64,000 bases of DNA, taken from assembly GCA_029891345.1 (NCBI GenBank), contig CM057009.1, positions 90,071,416 through 90,135,415 on the forward strand, in the 5' to 3' direction. Both the position numbers and the translations under genes were made by a program. The notes under the pieces were generated by a model, which worked only from the letters and a program-made list of their open reading frames with translations, was not told where the DNA came from and made no database searches. Every line of letters starts with the position of its first letter. Position 1 is the stretch's first letter. Below, piece after piece: positions 56,260 through 64,000 of this stretch. Source of the DNA: Dryococelus australis (Eukaryota; Arthropoda; Insecta; Phasmatodea; Phasmatidae).

Positions 56260-56362
56260 GACTTGGTAGCTCAGATGGTAGCCCTGCCCTCATAGCTCAG
56301 GGGTAGGGTGGCCAACATGTAGTCGGAGGATCGCGGGTTCGCGCCCCGGTGCCTCCGACGTG
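56260..56362 (+). repeat. tRNA-like module with duplicated 5' half
   Basis: TGGTAGCTCAGATGGTAG (56264-56281) and ATAGCTCAGGGGTAGGGTGG (56292-56311) are two consecutive A-box/D-arm-like segments, followed by a B-box GGGTTCGCGCCCC (56336-56347). The spacing from the second A-box to the B-box fits a tRNA, but the acceptor arms do not pair well. It looks like a SINE head or Pol III promoter carried in the TIR element. Confidence 0.6.
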
Positions 56363-56939
56363 GCAGATGCTCAGCTCTATTGTCGCACTGGGAATTCGTC
56401 AACAGGTCGGTCTCACTAGAGCTTCGTCAACGTCAAAAATGTCACAACAACGTCAAATGAAGGTTTAAAAAAAATGATTAGAGTCATGGACTGTTAATTA
56501 TTTGACTCGGGTTCAAACCTCGCTTAAGAACAAAATATTAAAAAAAAAAAAATAATAATAAAAAAGATGATAAGATAACTGCCTAATAGTTAAGTGGGAA
56601 AAAAATGTGTGAGTTTGATCCCGATCACCTTCGAATGTTTATTTACTTTTTTAAAAGTTCTTTAATTTGTGTAATATAAGTAGTAAACTACCGTAAATAC
56701 GTTAATTTCTCGTGATTATTTGGCTAAATTCAATAAAAACAATACTTAATTCGCCACTGCAGTTGGCCAGCACTTATTCAATCAGTGAAATGTTGTTCAC
56801 TGAAGCAATCAGTGGTTTTCCACTGATTCTAAGTGGAGCCTCTTCCACTGATAAGAGTAGCCGGATTTCACTGCGAATCGGTGTTTTTTCGCTGGTTAGA
56901 GTTTAGAGTGTACAGGAATGGAATGAGGTGAGTAGTAAT

Positions 56940-57180
56940 GATAATGTTATGCGTGTAGATGATTCACGTTTCACGCCCGACCGCGGAAGTGACATCAGCA
57001 AGGGAGGACTTTATCGCAGTACCAGTCGTACAATATAAGATCGCCCCGGCATGCGTGCTTTCCACCACCCTGGCTGAAGCCAGCATCACTTGAAGATTCG
57101 TAACTGCAGAACCCTCTCTCTACTAGTCTTTCATCTCTACTAATAAAGCACGAGTTCCAACCTCTGTGACCCAGAGGCGT
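56940..57180 (+). promoter_or_regulatory. LTR-like promoter and poly(A) block
   Basis: TACAATATAAGATCGCC (TATA-type, about 57029-57045) is followed about 100 bases later by AATAAAGC (57141-57148) in a GC-richer segment ending CTCTGTGACCCAGAGG, which contains a small palindrome. This is a layout expected of a U3-R-U5 segment or solo LTR. No partner or terminal TG/CA pair was established. Confidence 0.35.
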
Positions 57181-57189
57181 ATAAAAAAA

Positions 57190-57500
57190 AAATTTCGTTC
57201 GGGGGGGAGGGGATGGGGCTTATGAGTATTGCCATATACTTGACTAACCCCCCCCCCTACCCCTCCGTTTATTCAGAAAACAAAGTTTCGGTGTTTAAGA
57301 TGTAATCATATGTGTAGTAAATAACAAGTATATAAATATTACGATTGCCATTTTATTGTAGGGTGTAAAAAATGTGTGTCATGTGGGTAATAATAAATAT
57401 AAAAATATAATGATTGACATTTAAAAGATAGGGTTTTAAAAAATGTGTATCATTTTGGGGGGGGGGGAGTGCAGCCCTTCAGACACCCCCCCCCCCCAAC
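57190..57500. repeat. Poly-G/poly-C rich short repeats
   Basis: Runs of G at 57201-57214 and 57457-57468 and of C at 57247-57255 and 57486-57498 bracket two related segments (ATGATTGCCATTTTA / ATGATTGACATTTAA with TAGGGTGTAAAAAATGTGT / TAGGGTTTTAAAAAATGTGT). The 57457-57498 G-run/C-run pair could form a hairpin. Confidence 0.6.
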
Positions 57501-57827
57501 GGGTACGACCATGCTCACACCTGTAGCATATGTATTTAATGCATGAAAAATTTCGAATTATTTCCTGTCGACTGGGTTTTTTGCGTTGTCTCTGGCGGTT
57601 TTTTTCCAATATCTTATTAGTTATAGTCTTAACTATAGGTACACTTAGGTAGGTAGTCATGGCTCCAATCGCCGACCATGGTTGCCCGATCCCCCCATCT
57701 GCCAGGATGCACGTCTCCTTGTGTGATTTCCTTTCCTTGTAGGTGTAGGGGGTCTAGCCCTGAGACGCAATAAGATCCCGCCCTACCCACCGGGCTTTCA
57801 CTTAACAATTAGTAATAGGGTAATTAT
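57501..57827. other. Unrecognised stretch
   Basis: A GC-richer piece at 57655-57810 (GGTGTAGGGGGTCTAGCCCT) may be an old retroelement end; it has no partner in the window. Confidence 0.35.
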
Positions 57828-58219
57828 AGGCTGTTCACGGGAAAATGGGCACTTTTAAAAGCCCTGCTTAAGATCTACTTGTATACACGTTGTGTATTCC
57901 TCCGCCGTACGTAAAATCAACATTGCCATGGGCCTCATCACTTTATTCATGCGTCGGTCAAGCGAAATTAATTTCTTCATTTTTACACTTCGATGCATTA
58001 AAATAAATAGACTGCGAAATAAGTAATTTTAAGTTATCACAAATTATTACCTAACACTTTTTATTCGACGTTAAGATATGGAACTATTTAATATCCATCG
58101 TTACCAAGTGTACTATGTGAATGTCACTCAGTGCGCCTGCTAAAATATATGCAGGCAGGGGCAGTGACTCTTTTCTAAGGTTCAATTCTAAAGTGCTCAT
58201 TTTATCGTGAACAGCCTTT
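57828..58219 (+). mobile_element. GGCTGTTCAC-type TIR element, full-length copy B
   Basis: The left end AGGCTGTTCACGGGAAAATG and the reverse complement of the right end AAAGGCTGTTCACGATAAAA are inverted. This copy supplies the cleanest sequence of the family: CCTGCTTAAGATCTACTTGT, GTAAAATCAACATTGCCATG, CATGCGTCGGTCAAGCGAAA. It contains no gene. Confidence 0.8.
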
Positions 58220-58656
58220 AGAAAAAAAAACGCGCGTGCTTTCCATTCGGACTCGTGCTGTTGTGTCGGTAGCACACCTTTAAAGTGTAGTAATGTCGCA
58301 GAGACGAGATCTGAAGCACTTCGGAGAGTTCAACGCATTCCAGAGTGGTCGCGTTGTAGTGCTACGGGAAGCGGGGTGGTCATTTGGCCACACCAGTCGT
58401 GCGTATATAGTCGTGGCACGTTGAACACGCGACACGCAGGATTCGCCGCCACTAACCACACAAGGGGAGAGCCGACGGATTGCCCGACATGCGTGGAATG
58501 CACCAACCGCCACGATAGCGGACAATCGGCGAGCAGTGATGCCAACTGTTACGTTTACGATTATAGACTGAAGAAATAAGAAATGTACTTATTTTCGTGT
58601 ACTTAACGAGTTGTAAGTTTGGCAGTTTATGATTTTTCTAGCAACTGTTCAGTCTG
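58220..58656. other. GC-rich island with TATA-like motif
   Basis: GCGTATATAGTCGTGG (about 58399-58414) sits in a GC-rich block (58280-58560) open in several frames, up to 81 codons, none recognised. It could be a promoter or LTR relic. Confidence 0.25.
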
Positions 58657-60034
58657 CACTGAGAAAAAGAAATATTCTAAACAACCAAATAAATAATGTT
58701 GATTTTTATTTTGCTGTTTCAAGCCAACTATTGATAAATCAAACACTGGATTGTTGAAGTAATATAGTGATTTATTTGTTTTGAACAAATAATTTTGTTG
58801 GTGTATTTTTTCTGACTATACCATATTTTTCATGAATGGTATGCTCAACTCTATATATATATATATTAAATTTTGCAAAAAAAAAACATATGCTTTCTTT
58901 TACAAAACGATTTATTTAAATCAACTCTGTATATGCCAAACTATTTTTGTATGGCAAATTTAACCATTTGGATACGTTCGTCTGAACAACGAGCTTGGTT
59001 GGTGAGCGAGTGCAAGATAGCAGACCAAGAAAAGAGAATGATCGTAATTTCATGGGATTTGAAAAATGTTCACCTGTTTTTAAAGGTACATTGAAGTTTT
59101 GTTTCTATTTTTTGAGTTCCTGTTGTCAATATGGATTGATTCCAGTGATATTTCATAGTTTTTCAAAACGTTCGTGCTATACTGCCCTTGTTATAAACAT
59201 AACCTACATTTAAAGTAATAAAATTACTTTTATTACGTTTCCGAGGTGTGTTTCGAAATAACAGCACCCGTAAATAAGTTGGAGTAACAGCTAAGTGGAA
59301 GGACGGGCAGAAGAAACAATCGTTTAAGACACCAATATTCACGTAAAATACTATGTAGTCGTCGTGGTGTAATGGATAGCGCAAAGGTTTACCGTGGTAC
59401 AGGTCCGTAGCTCGCGCCCACCCTCCGGCAAGCATCGCAGATTCTAGAGTTAAAATTTCGGTTACTATTCGTTAGGGGATATAGACAATAAAAAAAATTG
59501 AGAGTACAAATACCCAGTGTACATTTTTAATATAATTATTTTATACAGTAGAACTAATACTATTTTTTTTACAGGATGGTTAAAAGAAGTAACACTAACA
59601 ATTAAGTCGAATAAATGCATGTCTGGTTTAACTAAATTATTCGGTAAAAAAAATCTTTGTAGCCAACACAAATAAATGCACGTTAGTTTTAACACAGGCA
59701 TATATATGGTTCGACAAAATTATTTGGTTAAAAATAATTGTCTTATTAGTAAAGCCAAACAACTGCTTGGTTGTTTAACACAGACATGTTGAAGTTCAAC
59801 ATAATTATTTGGTTAAAAGAATCTACTGTTGTGGTTCTGCCAAACCTGTGAACTCACTTGATTCAGCAGTGTATATCGGTTATGGTTACAGCAGTATAAA
59901 ATTGTTGAAACAATTAAATAATATCAAACAAATAATTGTGTCGCGCCAAGCAATGATCTTGATTGCTACTAGGCAAATATACAGTTTGATTGTCTCAAAC
60001 AAATTCCATTAGATTTTACCAAATTTTTCTCAGT
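58657..60034. mobile_element. Longer CACTGAG-TIR relative, 1.38 kb
   Basis: The left end CACTGAGAAAAAGAAATATT and the right end AAATTTTTCTCAGT are inverted and share the terminus of the CACTGAG family. Both subterminal regions carry AACAAATAATTTTGTTGG / TTATTTGGTTAAA-type repeats like those in the shorter copies. The interior is different, and no transposase is evident. Confidence 0.6.
59355..59432 (+). repeat. tRNA-like module inside the long CACTGAG relative
   Basis: GTCGTGGTGTAATGGATAGC (59361-59380) closely resembles an arginine-type tRNA D-arm/A-box. GGTCCGTAGCTCGCGCC (59402-59418) is at the right distance for a B-box but is degenerate. Confidence 0.5.
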
Positions 60035-60829
60035 ATAACCAAAGAGAAACTAATTGGACGAAAGTGATCAGTCGCACCTTTGTCTGCTTGTATAGCTGCC
60101 ATCTCAAGATAGTGCTTCGAAGCCATGCATAGCATACTGTCGTATGTCCAGACGCACCGTCAGACCTAACCGCGATTTAAAATCTGTGGTATGCTATTAA
60201 TCGCTCTATCGCAACTCCAACCGTTCCACAAAATCTTCAGGAAATGCGAGGAAATGTACAAGTTGAATGGGATGGATGATCGCAGGACACCATTAGTGGC
60301 CTCTGCGGTTCCATGTCGCGACCTATGGCGGGAAGTGTTCGGAATCATGGTGGCCCAGCATCATATTGACATATGCGTGTGGTAAGGAAATGATTACTGC
60401 CCATGTCAATCTCAAATTTGAGTAATTTCTGGGTTTTGGTGAATATTGCCTTCGTCTCGAATAGCACTGCAAACGGACACTTCCTTATGCATGGAACTAT
60501 TTTTCTGACGATGAGTGCATTTTACAAATTTTCTCGTACTTAACACGTATATCTATTTAAAACTTAAAGTAAAACAAATAATTTCTGGATGTGCAAATAA
60601 GCAGTTACATTTTTCTGTAATTGATTTACAAAGTGGCCAATGAACCGTGGACAGCGTGTACGCATAACTACTTCCAGCTTTCCTAGGACCCCGAAAAATA
60701 TTTCATTTATTTGTTTACTAATTGTTACCCTCTGCTTCATCCGCGTAAAAAAAAACAAAACGTAATTATAACGACCTAGTACTCTATCTTAATGGTTTAT
60801 GGCATATTTGACATATTCCCTAAGAAACT
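60035..60829. other. Unrecognised stretch
   Basis: Short frames on both strands (60166-60385) are not recognised, and no repeat is seen. Confidence 0.4.
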
Positions 60830-60976
60830 GTTCGGTTTTTTCGGGATGAAAAGTCCCTATGTGCTAATACAGAATATAATTTACCCCTGTACCAAATTTC
60901 AACCAAAGTCTTCGAGTCGTTAGACGTGATCGAGTAACAAACGAACAGACAAACTTTCGCATTTATAATATCATTA
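60830..60976 (-). mobile_element. Possible Helitron-type 5' end fragment
   Basis: On the minus strand TATTATAAATGCGAAAGTTT is followed by GTCTGTTCGTTTGTTAC and GTTGAAATTTGGTACAGG. This order resembles the 5' portions of common insect Helitrons or RTE-like repeats. There is no matching 3' hairpin nearby. Confidence 0.35.
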
Positions 60977-61082
60977 TAATTTACTGCCTTTATTTATGTA
61001 CGAAAATTTGAAGAATTCGCCGTCTTACACTTAACCATGTGCAGCTGAAATGTTACATAATATAATTACTTGACTCTCATTA

Positions 61083-61322
61083 CTTAGCGAGGTGGCATAG
61101 TAGGAAAACTTCGGCCTCTCTTGCGGGAGGTTCAGGGTTCGAATCCTGCTGCGACGACCCTCAATTCTGTCTTCCATGATTACCCATATTCACTACAGGT
61201 GAATCATGGTAGGGTTCTTTACAGTAAATGGCCGTTTCCTTCCCGTTACTGCTTCTCTGAGCAGTGTGCTGTGCTTCTAATGACATCGTTGACGAGAGGT
61301 TAAGTCCAGCCAACCGGATTAT
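61083..61322 (+). mobile_element. tRNA-derived SINE
   Basis: GAGGTGGCATAGTAGG (61089-61104) serves as A-box and GGGTTCGAATCCTG (61135-61148) as B-box. The body TAAATGGCCGTTTCCTTCC and GACATCGTTGACGAGAGGTT resembles the body of 21258-21500. It ends CCAACCGGATTATA directly against a Helitron. Confidence 0.75.
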
Positions 61323-61324
61323 AA

Positions 61325-61829
61325 CTAGCGACCCGCCCCGGCCTCGCTCGGGTGCGATTTACAAATATGGCGTTGTTTATGTTCGTAGCAAGTAAATACT
61401 CTAAACGCTTAAGGTAACTAACATAGGATTAATACTGTGTTGTTCAAAAAGTCTTCGTAAGTGGACCCCTATTTTTTAAAATACAAAAATTGTTACTGTG
61501 GGTCATCCTTAAGAGATACACATATGCTGTCGCGGACTTTTTTGTAGACCTTTTTCAGATCTACAATTCTTTAAGACATTAATTTGGTGTATATGTTATG
61601 GTTTAGTCAACGTAAGCCATGTAAGCGCCCGAAAAGCGGCTTTTTCCGACTTGATTAGAAAACGTGGACATTTTCCTGTTATCCTTACATTAAGTATTGT
61701 TATATGCTAAAACTTTTCTCAAGAAATTCTGTAAATGATGGTGAAAACCGCATCAAAATCCATCAAGTAGTTTGTAAGCCTTAGCCGAATACACGCGGCC
61801 GGGCGACTTTGTTCTATTCTATGTATAGA
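61325..61829 (-). mobile_element. Non-autonomous Helitron, 0.5 kb
   Basis: On the minus strand it starts TCTATACATAGAATAGAACA at 61829 and ends ACCCGAGCGAGGCC/GGGGCGGGTCGCTAG at 61325, followed by T. Both ends match those of 52367-54782. No coding sequence is inside. The preceding base is T rather than A, a small departure from the expected AT site. Confidence 0.8.
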
Positions 61830-62754
61830 AGACCTAATTTACAATGTTTTCAATACACTAGAAAAAAGGTAAATAACATGAAAAAAAAATGTAAGAGAAA
61901 CTGATATAACCGGCATATTGTGGACGAATTACTGATAAAAATTATCACGAATCAAAACATATACACATTTAAGAATATTCATGAGAACCCATTTTTATAC
62001 ATTTCACAAATATTCATGACTAGTAGGTATGACGATGTTGGAGGCCGAAATATTAAATCCATGGAGAGACGCAAAATGCTACCAGCTACGTATCCTTCCT
62101 GCACATGTAAACAAATGGCACAAAATTCTATAAAGTACAAAGGGGAAAACACTGTACCATATCAGTGTGTTGGACACACAATCAAAACTAAATTAGTATT
62201 ATTATACAGTGCAATGGTATGTGTTGCCATCAATTTTATCTGGAATTTTGAATTTGTCAATAATTCGATTTTGGATTAAAAATAACGTATTAAACCAAAT
62301 ATTTAAAATATCTTACACAGCAATAATCTCTTCCTATAGCCACTACCAATATATCTAGCTCATTTCTGTCTGCATTTTATGTACACTAGACACTTAATAA
62401 ACGATATAATTTAAAGAGAAAATATAAGTGAAAGTTTCTTTATTCAAAACATCGAATAGTTAATGTAAACTGAGTCATGAAATGCTTGTTATTTTCTATT
62501 CGTGGTTTCTTCACACTTTTTCAATCAAACTTTTGAAAAATAACCCCCTGTACGACGTGCTTGGTTCTTTTCTAAATATGTCAATTACCAGAAACGTTTT
62601 ATACTTCTGTCGACTTAAAGAATAATGTATTTTCTATTAAATGGAATTTTGCCACATGTTTATTTATCTTCTTCGTCTACATCAAGGATGGACTTAAAAG
62701 TCCGTTCGGCAACAAGACTGTAATATTTATTTATAAATTTATGATTTATTTATA
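61830..62754. other. AT-rich stretch with one unrecognised frame
   Basis: A 119-codon plus-strand frame (61920-62279) is open and reads fairly protein-like (VGHTIKTKLVLLYSAMVCVA), but I recognise no domain. It could be a host exon or chance. Confidence 0.3.
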
Positions 62755-62995
62755 CATTGTAATATTTTATTTATAATTAACATTACTAAATCCAGGGAGA
62801 AAATAGTTGTGTTGGTAATGTCTATTAATAAATAGTTCGTGTGCAAAATATTATTACACTAAGTGCGCACGAATGTGGTGCGCTGTCCCTCTGGTGTAAA
62901 CGTTTAGACTCGTTTAAACTCTGTTTTAATGAGGCGGAGGAATATCCACAAAGTAGAACTTAAGCACAGTTTCAGAAAATTTTGAAGTGTCGGTA
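62755..62995 (-). repeat. Dispersed repeat shared with 21700-21935
   Basis: GTGTGCAAAATATTATTACA, GAGGCGGAGGAATATCC and ACTTAAGCACAGTTTCAGAA follow the same order as in 21700-21935. It is the second copy of that family in the same orientation. Confidence 0.6.
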
Positions 62996-63794
62996 AATGT
63001 ACTTTATATTACGTAATTAGGAAATAACAAAACATATTTGATGTGAAACTATTTTTCAAAGGTGTGAAAATACAATGAATAAATACGGTTTTTATTTTAA
63101 TAGACTGGTGTCTGCAAGTACCGTACTTTTATAGACTTAAACGAACACCAATTTTCCGTTTTTCTCGATATCTTTAGAGGAAAGCGACAGCCGACGTAAA
63201 AACGAAAAGAAAAATACAGTCGTAGATTTTCTTGTTGCCCCCGAATTGGTCGCCGGCCGCCAAATCATATTTTATAGCGCCACCATCGAGAAAAGGGTGC
63301 AAATGGCAAAATGATACTAGATCTGGCGACGCTTCTAAGAAGAGATATTTGTTCGGAGTGATTCAAGAGGTCGCCCGAAGATGCACCCGGAGTTTTACGG
63401 AGTGCACACGAAGTGATGGTAACTATGGAGTAGAAAATATCAGTTTTCTTTAACATAAATGTAACTTCTACTAAGATACCATTTTAAATTAAATAAGTTT
63501 GTTTCGAAATGGAGGGGAGAGGGAGTGGTGCCAACTGCCTCCAGTCGCCATACTTCTCGCATACTATCATCTATTCCTGGCGCATGCGGGAGATACAGCA
63601 GACGTTGCTAGTTGGTGGGTCTCGTCTGCTTTCTCTCCCCCACCCTCCCATTTTTCCAGTATCTTTCCCCTATTTCCTCCTTACTTCGCCCTCACTGCGT
63701 CACCTAATGCCTCTCTGTGGTTTGTGTGTGACTTTTCAATGCGACCCTTTTTGAGCTCCCTTATTCACCTTTCGCCTACAGAAATATATTAGGT
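62996..63794. other. Unrecognised stretch, C/T-rich near 63620
   Basis: Open frames at 63232-63456 and 63499-63792 are not recognised. The 63630-63700 stretch is pyrimidine-rich. Confidence 0.35.
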
Positions 63795-63925
63795 TATGGG
63801 CTGTCCTGTTTAAGATATACTTTTCTCATTTTTATACTTCCACCGTATATGTAAAATCTACATTTACAAGGGCCTGACCACTTTATTCATGCGTCATTCA
63901 AGTTAAAACTCAAAACTGTTAGGGA
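63795..63925 (+). mobile_element. GGCTGTTCAC-type element fragment
   Basis: GGGCTGTCCTGTTTAAGATA, CCGTATATGTAAAATCTACA, AAGGGCCTGACCACTTTATT and CATGCGTCATTCAAG align with the left third of 57828-58219. The right part is absent. Confidence 0.6.
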
Positions 63926-64000
63926 GCTAAACGCGTCGCCAGTGTGCCGATCCGGAGTGAAAAGTTAACAAAGTAAAAAAAAAAATAAAAATCTAGTCTG

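Larger units (their letters stand above)
54906..56911. mobile_element. 2.0-kb TIR element, ends ACACTCTAAA...TTTAGAGTGT
   Basis: Left ACACTCTAAATCTGAATTAG and the reverse complement of the right end ACACTCTAAACTCTAACCAG are inverted. Directly outside are T (left) and A (right), giving TACACTC...GAGTGTA, compatible with a TA target. Both subterminal regions are full of CACTGA/TCAGTG motifs. There is no transposase frame. A CACTGAG element (55120-55884) and a tRNA-like module are nested inside. Confidence 0.75.

Overview
The window is AT-rich eukaryotic repeat DNA, most likely from an insect with a large, transposon-filled genome. The reasons are the arthropod-type Helitron termini, Polinton (Maverick) genes, Ty3/gypsy and Tc1/mariner fragments, tRNA-headed SINEs, a complex satellite, and only one convincing host coding exon (32893-33175, minus strand). 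There are no bacterial-type operons, rRNA genes or CRISPR arrays. Almost every protein-like stretch is broken by stops and frameshifts, so most coding calls are pseudogenes of mobile elements. Family assignments rest on reading translations by eye; no database search was run.

Layout. 1-14.8 kb: mostly featureless AT-rich DNA with a CACTGAG-ended TIR element (1391-2013), a 242-bp tandem duplication (3419-3909), tRNA-derived SINE pieces (5.6, 10.1, 11.2, 13.4 kb), two short GGCTGTTCAC-ended elements (7.6 and 9.5 kb) and a 7-unit minisatellite (11.6 kb). 14.8-18.2 kb: decayed Ty3/gypsy integrase in two inverted pieces plus an LTR-like tail, with a second CACTGAG element inserted in it. 21-28 kb: one SINE, a dispersed repeat and a 5.3-kb satellite with about 285-bp monomers arranged in a higher-order pattern. 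28-33.5 kb: mariner-type transposase scraps, a 1.43-kb TIR element with TAA target duplications, a SINE and the host exon.

33597-51091 is the main object: a 17.5-kb Polinton/Maverick bounded by long inverted repeats ending AGTAGTGGGAGCG / CGCTCCCACTACT. Decayed genes visible are, on the minus strand, a phospholipase A2-like domain, an adenovirus-type cysteine protease, a minor-capsid/penton-like protein, the major capsid protein and a conserved unknown protein; and on the plus strand, a packaging ATPase, a conserved unknown protein and a retroviral-type integrase with a chromodomain. In a living element the ATPase, protease and capsid proteins would make a particle and the integrase would insert the DNA. 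No protein-primed DNA polymerase was found; 36-42.5 kb, where it could have been, is unrecognised AT-rich DNA with small repeats. The left TIR is split by a 1.3-kb insertion.

51.2-64 kb: a plus-strand Helitron remnant carrying the helicase C-terminus, then a 2.4-kb minus-strand Helitron with both ends intact inserted cleanly at an A^T site inside a GGCTGTTCAC element, a TA-flanked 2-kb TIR element containing a third CACTGAG element and a tRNA-like module, another GGCTGTTCAC copy, a larger CACTGAG element, a SINE abutting a non-autonomous Helitron, and two more dispersed repeat pieces. A recurring theme is tRNA-like (Pol III promoter-like) modules embedded inside unrelated TIR elements.
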